This document shows, piece by piece, positions 25,415 through 34,853 of a stretch of DNA of 64,000 nt. The notes below the pieces were generated by a model that searched no databases, had not been told where the DNA came from, and saw only the letters and a list, made by a program, of their open reading frames with translations. Made by a program: the position numbers and the translations under genes. This stretch comes from Bacillota bacterium (GTDB lineage: Bacteria; Bacillota; Clostridia; Lachnospirales; Lachnospiraceae), in NCBI GenBank assembly GCA_023399055.1, contig JAEWQV010000010.1:744001-808000 (forward strand). Direction: 5' to 3'. Numbering within the stretch: position 1 is the stretch's first letter; the number at the start of each line of letters is the position of its first letter.

Positions 25415-26818
25415 TTAATAGGAGCTTTTCAGTTTATTAATTGCCTTCTCTGCGTTCTGAAGTGCTTCGTCCACGGTATACTTATCCGCCACCATATCAG
25501 TAACCGCACCCTGAACTTCACCCCACCAATTAGGAGCATCATAGATATAATCATAAGCTTTACGATGTGCCATCTCGGTAAGAACTACCGTTTTCACAGG
25601 GTCTGTAATTTCCTTAAATAAATCCTCATAAATTGTTACGTTAGCAGGCATATTGCTGGATTCTAACAGCACTTCTCTTTGAATTTCCGCACCGCATAAG
25701 TATTTTACAAATTCCCAGGCAGCTTCTTGCTTTGCTTTGTTTTTACCGGAAAGACGATTAGAGACCTCCACAGAAAAACCACCGGTAAAATTATAATGAT
25801 TCTCTTCTACTAAATCATATGGAACAGGTGCTGCACCAAGATTAATTTTCTTTCCTTCCTCCAACTTATCGTTCTGCCAAGGAATTTCATTGGTTGCGAT
25901 CATCATAGCCACATTGCCACTCCAGAAAAGATTCGTTTTATTATCTCCCGCTGTATCTAAGAAGCCATTTACCTTAGCAATTGGTAAGGTGTGCGTCAGA
26001 TTATACCAGGTCTGAAAACCTTCTCGAATTCCAGCGTCAGTCGTAATTGTGGAATTGCCATCTGTATCGAAGAATTCACCGCCCTTATTCCAAGCTACAT
26101 TCACAAACATACAATTGCCCACGCTAACATCAAAACCAAGCTGTGTAATCTTGCCACTCTCCTGCTTTGTCAGCAGTTCCTGATAAGCCTGTAATTCATC
26201 CCAGGTTTGTGGTGCACGTACATTGCCGCCTGCCCCCACCAAATCAGCAGGTTTTCCTGTAATTGTACTTCCTTCCAATCCGGCGGCCTTTGTTGCTGTC
26301 CATTGATCATCGGTAGTATTTGCAAGCTCATTTAATAAGTCAACATTATAATAGAGAATTCTATTATCAAGTGCATAAGGCAAACCATATACCTTTTCTT
26401 CATAGGTCATTGGCTTTAAATCAGCCTCATAAAAATTATCTGCATTCATCGTATCATCAAAGAATTGGGTAAGCTCCATAGATACCCCGCCCTTTGCACG
26501 ATCAGTGGTATCTTTGATCGTCTGGATATAAATATCAGGTCCGTTTGAGTCAGTCATAGAAGTAGTAATCTTCGTGAAATAATCCCAGAAGGATATGCCT
26601 GTATACTCCACCTTTATACCCGGATGTGCTTCCTCAAATCTTTTAATTACAGAAAGTGTCCATTCATAGTTAGGATCGCCTTCCGGATAGATTGACCAGA
26701 ACTTAAGTGTAACATCTCCTCCCTCCTTATCCGATGAGGAGCAGCCGGTCAAAAACACTGTGGCGAGCATTGTAATTGCCACTAAACAGCTTAATAATTT
26801 CATTCCCATACGTTTCAT
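25415..26818 (-). CDS. Sugar ABC transporter substrate-binding lipoprotein
   Basis: 467 aa. Lipobox LTGC within the first 30 residues (MKRMGMKLLSCLV). The mature part is a type-I CUT1 binding protein: VTLKFWSIYPEGDP opening, GIKVEYTGISFWDYF, YGLPYALDNRILYYN hinge strand, and WEFVKYLCG near the C-terminus. Start at 26818 follows GGAGG 8 bp upstream. It lies between the two permease genes, an order differing from the usual SBP-F-G. The ligand is inferred as an oligosaccharide of mannose. Confidence 0.92.
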   Translation of the reverse strand: MKRMGMKLLSCLVAITMLATVFLTGCSSSDKEGGDVTLKFWSIYPEGDPNYEWTLSVIKRFEEAHPGIKVEYTGISFWDYFTKITTSMTDSNGPDIYIQTIKDTTDRAKGGVSMELTQFFDDTMNADNFYEADLKPMTYEEKVYGLPYALDNRILYYNVDLLNELANTTDDQWTATKAAGLEGSTITGKPADLVGAGGNVRAPQTWDELQAYQELLTKQESGKITQLGFDVSVGNCMFVNVAWNKGGEFFDTDGNSTITTDAGIREGFQTWYNLTHTLPIAKVNGFLDTAGDNKTNLFWSGNVAMMIATNEIPWQNDKLEEGKKINLGAAPVPYDLVEENHYNFTGGFSVEVSNRLSGKNKAKQEAAWEFVKYLCGAEIQREVLLESSNMPANVTIYEDLFKEITDPVKTVVLTEMAHRKAYDYIYDAPNWWGEVQGAVTDMVADKYTVDEALQNAEKAINKLKSSY

Positions 26819-26935
26819 ATCTTCTTCCTCCATTTTTCATACATTTTAGAATATGTGTAATTGTTCAGAACCAAGTAAAATATTTAAAATCAGCTGCGAA
26901 AGCTTGCTTTCCAAGGATAAATTTCGTTATTATAA

Positions 26936-27835
26936 TTATCCCTTTACCGCACCAGATTTAACACCTTCCAGAAAATATCTTTGACAAAATACAAAGATAA
27001 TTATATTGGGGATCATAGAAATCAAGGATCCTGCCATTAAAAGGCTCCAGTTCGTACTTAATTGCGAGAAGAAAGCCCTAAGACCAAGTGCCACTGTGGT
27101 AAGTGCCGTATCATTAATATAAATCATAGGTCCCATATAATCGTTCCAGGAGAACAAAAAGGCAAAAATGGCTACTGTGGCAATTACCGGTTTTGAAAGC
27201 GGAAGCATAATTCTCCACCATATACCCATTTCCCCCGAACCATCGATCTTCGCCGCTTCAAAAATTTCCTTAGGAACGGTTTTAAAGAACTGTTGTATTA
27301 ATATAACATTTCCGGCTCCACCCCCGAGAAAGGCCGGAAGTACGAGGGGCCACCAGGAGTTTGTAAGTCCCATCGAACTATACATCTTATATGTAGGAAT
27401 CATTAAGACCGATCCCGGTATCATCATGGTCACTAGCATAACAGAATAAACAAAATCTCTTCCGGGCCACCGAAGCTTTGCAAAGGAGTAGGCAACCAGG
27501 CTGGCAGAAACGGTGGTACCTAGAACTGTAAGCCCGGTAACAATACCACTGTTCATAAAATATCTTGCAAAGGGGATTTGTTTAAACACATCAACAAAGT
27601 TCTGCCAGCGCCAGGAATCCGGAATTAACATGTCACGAAAGCCCACCGCTGTCATCAACTCTGATTCCGTTTGAAGAGAAATAGATATCATGTAGACAAA
27701 CGGAAACAGGAAATACACTGTAAATATAAGCAGCGACAACATTACCGACGTTACATATAAGGCTCTTTTTAGTTTTCTTATTGTTTTAAGCTTGTTATTC
27801 CTTTTCATAGCTGACTCTAATCCAATGTTGTTCAT
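26936..27835 (-). CDS. CUT1 sugar ABC importer permease (MalG type)
   Basis: 299 aa, six membrane segments, EAA loop FEAAKIDGSGEMGIWWRIMLP and the MalG-type C-terminus ending FLEGVKSGAVKG. It is the first gene of the long minus-strand series and has GAGGG upstream of ATG. A palindromic candidate operator and a perfect TATAAT box lie 40-90 bp upstream. The 102-bp spacer to the binding protein contains a small GAAAGC/GCTTTC hairpin (26898-26911). Confidence 0.92.
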   Translation of the reverse strand: MNNIGLESAMKRNNKLKTIRKLKRALYVTSVMLSLLIFTVYFLFPFVYMISISLQTESELMTAVGFRDMLIPDSWRWQNFVDVFKQIPFARYFMNSGIVTGLTVLGTTVSASLVAYSFAKLRWPGRDFVYSVMLVTMMIPGSVLMIPTYKMYSSMGLTNSWWPLVLPAFLGGGAGNVILIQQFFKTVPKEIFEAAKIDGSGEMGIWWRIMLPLSKPVIATVAIFAFLFSWNDYMGPMIYINDTALTTVALGLRAFFSQLSTNWSLLMAGSLISMIPNIIIFVFCQRYFLEGVKSGAVKG

Positions 27836-27881
27836 TTGAAGCCCTCATTTACTAATTAGTTTAATATGTAGTTGATAAATC

Positions 27882-27924
27882 ATTATAACAACCTGTAGCA
27901 TTTTACAACTTGATATTATCAAGT
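27882..27924 (-). promoter_or_regulatory. Candidate importer promoter with palindromic operator
   Basis: On the minus strand a perfect TATAAT lies at 27887-27882. The -35 region is poor (TTGTAA at 15-bp spacing). Overlapping it is the palindrome ACTTGATA-T-TATCAAGT (27908-27924), with a related half-site TATACAAGT at 27934-27942. This arrangement fits repression by the divergently encoded GntR-LacI regulator. Confidence 0.5.
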
Positions 27925-28205
27925 CAAATTTAATATACAAGTTTAAATACTGTAACCAAATAATATCATCTATTTTCTTAGTATGTCAACATTTTTAACA
28001 ACAAAATATACTTTAAAACTCACAAACTTGATAAATATGATATATATTTTAGATTATGTATACTCAAACAATCAAAAAGATATAAGTTTTATTGTATCTC
28101 TTATAGTTACTATCTTTATTGCTATACAATATATAACTTTTGTACATTTTATTTATGCATATTGCACTTTATTTTAGCATAATGTTTTTAATTGTAAAAT
28201 TTTTG

Positions 28206-28235
28206 TTGACATATTGGTAGCTAAATCTTTATAAT
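28206..28235 (+). promoter_or_regulatory. SigA-type promoter of the GntR-LacI regulator
   Basis: TTGACA (28206-28211), 18 bp, TATAAT (28230-28235), both consensus hexamers. The predicted start near 28242 gives a leader of about 125 nt in the 533-bp gap 27836-28368. The rest of the gap is very AT-rich and codes for nothing convincing. Confidence 0.75.
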
Positions 28236-28250
28236 CATATTAAGATATCA

Positions 28251-28268
28251 ACTTGTATAACTTGTATA
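28251..28268 (+). promoter_or_regulatory. Tandem ACTTGTATA half-sites, candidate operator
   Basis: ACTTGTATA occurs twice head to tail directly after the predicted transcription start. Its reverse complement TATACAAGT is at 27934-27942 near the divergent promoter. This suggests autoregulation by the regulator at 28369. Confidence 0.5.
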
Positions 28269-28368
28269 TATTATGTACGAAATATACGCGCTATAATTAC
28301 ATCAAATTAATATATATCTCTGTTTTGTATCAGTACGATCAAAGTAGAGTATCAATAGGGGGGTACAT

Positions 28369-29448
28369 ATGAGCAATTTCCTTTATAAACAAATAAAAGA
28401 ATATCTATTACAGTTAATAGAAACAAATAAACAGGTCCCACATTATAAGCTTCCCTCAGAAAACCAAATCGCCCTGAAGTTTAACACCTCCAGGATAACT
28501 GCCAAGCGAGCATTAATAGAACTCCAGGAGGAAGGTTATATCTACCGCTATCAAGGAAAAGGGAGCTATATTAATACCGAGAAGGAGGAGACTAAGTCCA
28601 AGAGTTCCTCGAATTTCATCTGTATGTTATTACCTAATATAGGGAGCAGCTTTGTATCCAATATTGTCGCAGGTGCAAGAAATATACTCAAACAGCATGG
28701 ATATCACCTCCTTCTAATGAGCGAGCGCGAGGACGAACTTGTACAAGAGAATTTAGTCAGTAATCTTGTAGATTTAGGAGTTAAGGGCATTATAGTTTTT
28801 CCCAATAACTCTGCCCGTTATAACAAGGACCTGCTTTTACTTGCTTTTAATAAATTTCCTGTGGTTTTTGTAGATCGTACTCTCAGCAACATAGATGTCA
28901 GCTCTGTTAGCAGTGACCATACTGAAATGAGCAAAAAGGCAGTACAGCATCTTATTGACCGGGGTTGTAAAAATATCGGTTTAATCACTGTTCCGGCAGA
29001 ATACGGAAGCAGCACCGCACGTAGAATATCCGGTTACGAACGCGCCCATATGGAAAATAATCTTCTAATCAAATCCAGCAATATATTAGTCGTTACAAAG
29101 GATATGCCTGATCAAAAAGAGCTTATCAGCAACTTTTTAAAAGGCAATCCCGAGTTGGACGGATTGTTATCTTATGGCGATACCATTGGCATCAATGTAT
29201 ATACTGCTATAAGTGAATGTGGTATCCAGGTTCCACAGGATCTCAAAGTAGTATTTTTTGATAATGAATACTCAAATTATCAGGGTATATTGCCGTTTGC
29301 CTCAACCTGCATATCTCAAAGAAGTACGGAAATCGGAGAGACCGCAGCTAATCTTTTGATCAAATATATGAAAAATCATTCTGTTGGAAACGATAAGATT
29401 TTAATAGAATGCGATATAATAGAAAAAGAGTCAACAAGAGTGGAATAA
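28369..29448 (+). CDS. GntR-LacI hybrid transcriptional regulator (AraR type)
   Basis: 359 aa. An N-terminal GntR winged helix (about 5-70: LPSENQIALKFNTSRITAKRAL, then GYIYRYQGKGSYI) is fused to a LacI/periplasmic-binding-protein-like effector domain (about 80-355: MLLPNIGSSFVSNIVAG, RRISGYERAH, DGLLSYGDTIG). This is the architecture of AraR, a sugar-released repressor. ATG follows GGGGGG. It is divergent from the first importer operon and directly precedes a GH38 gene, so it probably represses both until a mannoside signal binds. The effector is inferred. Confidence 0.9.
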   Translation: MSNFLYKQIKEYLLQLIETNKQVPHYKLPSENQIALKFNTSRITAKRALIELQEEGYIYRYQGKGSYINTEKEETKSKSSSNFICMLLPNIGSSFVSNIVAGARNILKQHGYHLLLMSEREDELVQENLVSNLVDLGVKGIIVFPNNSARYNKDLLLLAFNKFPVVFVDRTLSNIDVSSVSSDHTEMSKKAVQHLIDRGCKNIGLITVPAEYGSSTARRISGYERAHMENNLLIKSSNILVVTKDMPDQKELISNFLKGNPELDGLLSYGDTIGINVYTAISECGIQVPQDLKVVFFDNEYSNYQGILPFASTCISQRSTEIGETAANLLIKYMKNHSVGNDKILIECDIIEKESTRVE

Positions 29449-29486
29449 CGAAAGCACCAGAATGGTTGAAAGGAATGGAGGTATCA

Positions 29487-32219
29487 ATGAAAATAGAAAA
29501 GATATATTATTTCGCAGCAACGCATTGGGATAGAGAATGGTATAAAACAGTAGATGAATATCGCTTTAGACTTGTTCCTGTCCTGGATAAAATTATAAGA
29601 ACTTTGAAGGCAGACCCCAATTTTGTGATATTTACCTTAGATGGTCAAACCAGTATTTTAGACGATTATTTAGTGATACAAGGCGAAACCTCCTATGATA
29701 ATGCTTTAAGATCGCTGATTAAAGACGGTCGTCTTCTTATCGGCCCATGGTACACAATGCCTGATGAGTTTCTAATCTCCGGAGAAAGTATGATACAAAA
29801 TCTAATTCTTGGTCATTCTATCTGTGAAAAATACGAAACTACAGCACTTAAGGCAGGTTATGTCTGTGATACTTTTGGTCATATAGCAAATCTCCCACAA
29901 ATATTATCAGGTTTCGATATTAAAAATGCTGTAATCAGCCGTGGAACAAACGATCACGACCTGGATTGCTTTTTTCGCTGGTCTTCCCCTGACGGTTCAG
30001 AGGTCCTCACCTTTAAAGCTCCTGAAATCTGTGGTTACGGTTCCTTCTTCTATGAAGTCATAAGTGAATTCTATCCTAACTATCATCTGCATCTGGACGA
30101 GATCACCGAGAAAGCAATTAAATATGTGGAACGTGAACTCACACGAACTTCACTTCCTTACGTTATCCTTATAGATGGTATGGATCACGAAACCATACAT
30201 GAATTTATGCCTGAAATACTAGGACGTCTGGCAAAGCATTTTGATTGCCCAGTGGTTCAAGAGCGCTTGGACGACGTATTTGAGCAGCTGAACGAAAACA
30301 TGAAACAGCATACAGCCGCATTGAATACGAACAATGCCATAAAACCAAATCACAAGCTTGGCGAACTCGCCGAACTTGCCAAGGCTTATGAAATGCACAT
30401 TAAGCTCATTCCCCACACGCTTTCTTCCCGCTATGACTTAAAAAGCATAAATGATGAGTGCCAAAATCTTTTAGAGCATTATGCTATGCCCTCCTCTGCA
30501 ATTGACGAAATGAACGGTTCAGAATACCTATACTCTTATATCAGGCATGCTTACACCCAATTACTGCAAAATCACGCTCACGACAGTATTTGCGGCTGCT
30601 CCATAGATGCCGTTCACAAAGAAATGCTTACTCGTTTTTCTAAAACCTATCATACTGCTGCCGAATATTTCTTTCAATTTTGTTCCAAGGAGTATTTCCG
30701 CGCGGTTAATGCACTTTCTAATTTAACTATTGCTAATAATGACAACTGCGAAGCCGGCTGTTTAGTCAAAATATTTAATCCTCTTCCCTATGAATATCAG
30801 GGAGCCCTGGAGTTTGACATTGATTTCGACCCTGCCTTCGAGGTAACGTCCCTACCCTACATGAAATATGAACAGCGTAACTCTTTCCTTATACTGGATG
30901 AAGATAATTGTGAGCTAAAATATAATATCATTCATGCCTCACGAGCAAAGAACGTGAAGCAATTCGGCGGAAATAAGCGGCTTGCTGATACCCACCGGGT
31001 CGCATTAATATCAAAGCTTAGACCACTCGGCTATACCACGTTTACCATTAAACCTTTTCACCTTCCTTATCGTATCACAGAACGTTTCTCCGACTCTGCC
31101 GCTTCCTGTCAGAATGATTTAATATGTTTTGAGATCGCACCGGACGGAACTATATCCATAACAGACAAAAAAACCGGACAGGTCTTTTCCGGTCTGCACT
31201 CTTTCCTTGACTGCGGAGAAATGGGTGACGGCTGGTTCCACATTAGACCGATTGAAGATCGTTCTATCTCCTCTCTGGGATGCCAAGTTAGTATCGAAAA
31301 GACCTTTGATGGTTACGCAGAATGTAAATTCGTTGTTCGATACGAGCTGTCACTTCCAAAAGAAAAGGTACACAACTTTCAATTCATCCAACGTAGTGAT
31401 GTATATGAAACCTGCATTATTCGATCGGAGTTTACCATCACAAGAGATTCAGCTTTGGTGTCCGTTCATACCGAAGTCGATAATAACATTCGTGACCACC
31501 GCCTTCAACTGCATTTACCTACCAATGTAATCACAGATCGATATCAGGTAAACCAATGCAATCTAATACTCACCAGGCCAACTGGTCAAGACCACGGTCA
31601 CCATACCTGGAAAGAAACCGATATAACAGAAAAAGCCTTTGAAAACATGGTTTTTGTTCGTTCTGAGGACGAAGCAAATCCACATGGTCTTTTGTTCCTC
31701 TCAAAGGGTGGTCTGCATGAGGTTTCTTGCCCTGGTGATAAGGAAAACAGTATCGATATCACTTTACTTCGCTGTTTCACAAAGACAGTTAATACAGACG
31801 GCGAACCAGACGGACAATTGCAGGGAAGACAAATATTCGAATACGCTATTATGCCTATTGCAGCCCAAACGGATTGTGAACTTGTTCTGACTAAAGATCG
31901 GTATGTCTGCGGGTATAAAGCTTTCACAATTCCTTCCGGACTTAAACTTCCTGATGAAAGCGCTTTTACTTTTTCCTCAGACGCCTGCACTTACCTCACC
32001 TGCCTGCCCTCAAAAAATACCGAATCCAGTATTATTATACGCGCTGTGAATAACTCTGCTTCGCCATCCTCTTGTAAAATAAGTTTTACAAAGAAAATAG
32101 AAAAAGCCTGCACCTGTACCTTTCTTGAGGAAGAAACAGATCTTGTTGATATAAATTCAAATGAATTAGAAGTAGTTGTACCACCCTATAAAATGGTTAA
32201 CATCAAAGCCAATTTCTAG
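29487..32219 (+). CDS. GH38 alpha-mannosidase (MngB-like)
   Basis: 910 aa, no signal peptide. The catalytic barrel is at the very N-terminus: metal ligands H13-x-D15 in ATHWDREWY, nucleophile D128 in YVCDTFGHIANLPQIL, and metal-site HAHDSICGCSID. These are canonical GH38 motifs, close in style to bacterial MngB-type enzymes acting on free or phosphorylated mannosides. Beta domains fill about 420-910. Start at 29487 (MKIEKIYYF) follows ATGGAGG at 5 bp; the frame is open further upstream but overlaps the regulator. Co-transcribed with the regulator and ended by a strong terminator. Hydrolyses alpha-mannosides in the cytoplasm; linkage is unknown. Confidence 0.92.
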   Translation: MKIEKIYYFAATHWDREWYKTVDEYRFRLVPVLDKIIRTLKADPNFVIFTLDGQTSILDDYLVIQGETSYDNALRSLIKDGRLLIGPWYTMPDEFLISGESMIQNLILGHSICEKYETTALKAGYVCDTFGHIANLPQILSGFDIKNAVISRGTNDHDLDCFFRWSSPDGSEVLTFKAPEICGYGSFFYEVISEFYPNYHLHLDEITEKAIKYVERELTRTSLPYVILIDGMDHETIHEFMPEILGRLAKHFDCPVVQERLDDVFEQLNENMKQHTAALNTNNAIKPNHKLGELAELAKAYEMHIKLIPHTLSSRYDLKSINDECQNLLEHYAMPSSAIDEMNGSEYLYSYIRHAYTQLLQNHAHDSICGCSIDAVHKEMLTRFSKTYHTAAEYFFQFCSKEYFRAVNALSNLTIANNDNCEAGCLVKIFNPLPYEYQGALEFDIDFDPAFEVTSLPYMKYEQRNSFLILDEDNCELKYNIIHASRAKNVKQFGGNKRLADTHRVALISKLRPLGYTTFTIKPFHLPYRITERFSDSAASCQNDLICFEIAPDGTISITDKKTGQVFSGLHSFLDCGEMGDGWFHIRPIEDRSISSLGCQVSIEKTFDGYAECKFVVRYELSLPKEKVHNFQFIQRSDVYETCIIRSEFTITRDSALVSVHTEVDNNIRDHRLQLHLPTNVITDRYQVNQCNLILTRPTGQDHGHHTWKETDITEKAFENMVFVRSEDEANPHGLLFLSKGGLHEVSCPGDKENSIDITLLRCFTKTVNTDGEPDGQLQGRQIFEYAIMPIAAQTDCELVLTKDRYVCGYKAFTIPSGLKLPDESAFTFSSDACTYLTCLPSKNTESSIIIRAVNNSASPSSCKISFTKKIEKACTCTFLEEETDLVDINSNELEVVVPPYKMVNIKANF

Positions 32220-32220
32220 C

Positions 32221-32267
32221 AAAAAGAACCTGTTACAATTCTATTGAATTGTGGCAGGTTCTTTTTA
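32221..32267. terminator. Bidirectional intrinsic terminator
   Basis: AAAAAGAACCTGTTACAATTC and its near complement (TATT loop) with T-runs on both strands. It separates convergent GH38 (plus) and GH4 (minus) genes. Confidence 0.88.
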
Positions 32268-32322
32268 TCTTTTCACTTTATATTAACGCAGCAACTCACT
32301 CTACTCTATCTGCGAAAAAGAC

Positions 32323-33645
32323 TTAATGATACATACTCATATATTCCCCATGAGCAGCAATCAGCTCATCACACATCTTTACGATATCATCAAGGGATAG
32401 TTCTGCAGCTGTATGTGGATCCAACATAGCAGCCTGATAAATATTCTCCTTCTTCCTAGTTCTAGCTGCCTCAATCGTCATAAGCTGGGCATTAATATTG
32501 GTTGTATTCATTCCTGCTAGTTGTACGGGTAATCTTCCTACATGACAAGGATTAATTCCATGTCCATCCACCAGGCATGGCACCTCCACACAGGCATCCA
32601 AAGGCAGGTTATCAATTAACCCGGTATTTAATACATTGCCCCCAATCTTAATTGGTGTATTTGTTACAATAGCCTCCATAATATAGGAAGCGTATTCATG
32701 GGAACGTTGATGTGTTACCTTACCATCCTGAAGGATATTATTTTTCTCTTCCTCCCAGCCTTTTATCTGGTTGATACATCTTCTTGGATACTCATCCAGA
32801 GGAATATTGAATTGCTCAATCAGCTCTGGATATTTAGATTTAATATAGAACGGATTGTATTCCGCATTGTGCTCACTGGACTCAGTACAATAATAGCCCA
32901 AATGCTTTATGTAATCCAAACGAACCATGTCATTATGTTTGCCGGAAGCATTTTTCTCTGCCGCGCGACGTTTAATCTCCGGATAAAGATCATTTCCATC
33001 CTTATCCTCTATTTCTAAAAGCCATCCCATATGATTAATCCCTGCAATTAATTCTCTTCTGCCGTCCAATTTATCATCCATTCCCAATCCTTTTAAAAGA
33101 TGTTCTGAACAAACCTGTACGCTGTGGCATAAACCAATGGTTTGTATTTTCGTATATCTTTGCATAAATCCCGTGAGGATAGCCATCGGATTCGTATAGT
33201 TTAAAAATAAAGCTTTAGGACATACTTCTTCCATATCACGTGCAAAGCTCTCCATTACCGGTATAGTCCTAAGCCCTCTCATGATACCACCAATACCCAA
33301 GGTGTCTGCTATGGTCTGCCTTAACCCAAATTTTTTCGGAACCTCAAAATCAATAATAGTACAAGGATCATATAACCCAACCTGTATTGCATTTACAACA
33401 AAATTTGCTTCCCTTAAGGCTTCCTTTCTGTTTTCCACGCCCAAAAAAGTCGTAATCTTAGCACGATCAAAATTTACGTTTTTGTTGATTGCTTTTAATA
33501 TAATTTCCGAGTCCTCCAACCGCTTCGCATCGATATCATATAATGCTATCTCTGCATCACAAAGAGATGGAGTACACATGCAATCACCCAATACATTCCT
33601 AGCAAATACGGTACTTCCAGCCCCCATAAAAGTAATCTTTACCAT
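32323..33645 (-). CDS. GH4-family glycosidase, alpha-galactosidase-type
   Basis: 440 aa. Rossmann NAD-binding loop GAGST at 8-12. The subgroup-defining motif is CHSV (173-176), the alpha-galactosidase/alpha-glucosidase signature, not CDMP or CNVP of the phospho-glycosidases. Metal and catalytic residues appear in NYTNPMA and GINHMGW. GH4 enzymes use NAD+ and Mn2+ by a redox-elimination mechanism in the cytoplasm. MelA-like alpha-galactosidase is the best guess; another hexosidase specificity is possible. RBS AAGGAG 9 bp before ATG. It is monocistronic and divergent from the AraC regulator, which may control it. Confidence 0.87.
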   Translation of the reverse strand: MVKITFMGAGSTVFARNVLGDCMCTPSLCDAEIALYDIDAKRLEDSEIILKAINKNVNFDRAKITTFLGVENRKEALREANFVVNAIQVGLYDPCTIIDFEVPKKFGLRQTIADTLGIGGIMRGLRTIPVMESFARDMEEVCPKALFLNYTNPMAILTGFMQRYTKIQTIGLCHSVQVCSEHLLKGLGMDDKLDGRRELIAGINHMGWLLEIEDKDGNDLYPEIKRRAAEKNASGKHNDMVRLDYIKHLGYYCTESSEHNAEYNPFYIKSKYPELIEQFNIPLDEYPRRCINQIKGWEEEKNNILQDGKVTHQRSHEYASYIMEAIVTNTPIKIGGNVLNTGLIDNLPLDACVEVPCLVDGHGINPCHVGRLPVQLAGMNTTNINAQLMTIEAARTRKKENIYQAAMLDPHTAAELSLDDIVKMCDELIAAHGEYMSMYH

Positions 33646-33742
33646 AATTATTTCTCCTTATTATTTGTAAATTTATATATTACATTGTATAATATCAGTG
33701 GAGATTTCAATATGCCATATGTTTCGAATACTTGTCATTATG

Positions 33743-33771
33743 TTGACTCCAGCAAGATAAGCACTTGTATT
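33743..33771 (+). promoter_or_regulatory. Weak candidate promoter of AraC gene
   Basis: TTGACT (33743-33748), 17 bp, TGTATT (33766-33771), about 100 bp before the ATG at 33872. The -10 match is only four of six. Confidence 0.3.
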
Positions 33772-33871
33772 ACAGCATAGTAGTTAGTTTCGGAATAAAG
33801 CTGCTCGTTGCCCTTTTATATTGAGCAACACTAATATCTAAGAAATACATTAATAGAGGAAAGCGATTATA

Positions 33872-34699
33872 ATGAATACAACCGTTTCAAATGATAATAA
33901 GGAATCCACTCGTATTCCAATCACCCTATACTATTGTGGACACGAACAATGTTACCCATCTCATTTCTTTGGGCCCGCTATACGTCCCCACTATTTATTC
34001 CACTATATTTTACATGGTAAGGGAACCTACCAGGTATACGGATCTACTTATCACCTTAAAGAAGGTGATGGATTCCTAATAACACCGGGAGTATCAACTT
34101 TTTACTGTGCAGACAATTCGGATCCTTGGGAATACTGTTGGATTGGTTTTGATGGATATGATGTGAAATCCATTCTTGAAAACTGCGGTCTAACTGAAAC
34201 TAATCTGATCTATTATGGTTCAAGTAATGCGATATTAGCAGAAAGCTTTTTAAAGCTAATTGATAGTTTTTTGGATAGTAAGGGTAATGAATATACCTAC
34301 TTAGGGCTTCTATATTTATGTTTCTCTCACATGTATTATTCCGATGGAAGTAGAAATCAGTTAATCCAAGAAACACACATGTCAAAAGCACTGAACTTTA
34401 TTCATCATAATTACACCTACGATATCAAGATAGGGGACTTGGCCAATTACCTATGCATTGATCGCACATATCTTTATAAATTATTTATTCTTTATAAAAA
34501 AGTCTCTCCCCAGCAATACTTGATAAACTATCGTTTATATGTAGCTGGTAAAATGCTTCGCTATTCTGCTCTAAATGTTACAGAGATAGCTTACTCCTGC
34601 GGCTTTAAGGATGCCTCCTCTTTTAACAAACATTTCAAGAAACTTTACCACATAGCTCCGCTGAAATTTCGTTACAGTACTGATGAAGTTCTTGAATAG
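33872..34699 (+). CDS. AraC-family regulator with cupin sensor domain
   Basis: 275 aa. An N-terminal cupin-like ligand domain (about 15-150; HYLFHYILHGKGTYQVYG, GDGFLITPGV, WEYCWIGFDG) is followed by a C-terminal double HTH (about 175-272; IGDLANYLCIDRTYLYKLF and DASSFNKHFKKLYHIAP). This is the standard layout of sugar-responsive activators (AraC, MsmR, RhaS). It lies between GH4 and the second importer operon, so activation of one or both by an oligosaccharide is likely but not shown. RBS AGAGGAAAG before ATG. Confidence 0.9.
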   Translation: MNTTVSNDNKESTRIPITLYYCGHEQCYPSHFFGPAIRPHYLFHYILHGKGTYQVYGSTYHLKEGDGFLITPGVSTFYCADNSDPWEYCWIGFDGYDVKSILENCGLTETNLIYYGSSNAILAESFLKLIDSFLDSKGNEYTYLGLLYLCFSHMYYSDGSRNQLIQETHMSKALNFIHHNYTYDIKIGDLANYLCIDRTYLYKLFILYKKVSPQQYLINYRLYVAGKMLRYSALNVTEIAYSCGFKDASSFNKHFKKLYHIAPLKFRYSTDEVLE

Positions 34700-34778
34700 T
34701 AGCGTTTACCTGCTTAATCCTCATTATTAAAATAATCTAATAAAGGATATACCATGACCGAGAATTTTGAGTTGTAAT

Positions 34779-34819
34779 TAATAAACCCAATCAGCAAAAT
34801 AACCGATTGGGTTTATTTT
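34779..34819. terminator. Bidirectional intrinsic terminator
   Basis: AATAAACCCAATC pairs with GATTGGGTTTATT, with T-runs on both strands. It ends the AraC gene (plus) and the long minus-strand operon after 34854. Confidence 0.85.
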
Positions 34820-34853
34820 TCAGGCAAATATCACTGACACTTTATTATTTCAC

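Noticed and set aside
27983..28177. 64-codon open frame in the regulator-importer gap
   Set aside because: Very AT-rich, hydrophobic by composition alone, no RBS, and placed in a region with promoter and operator signals.
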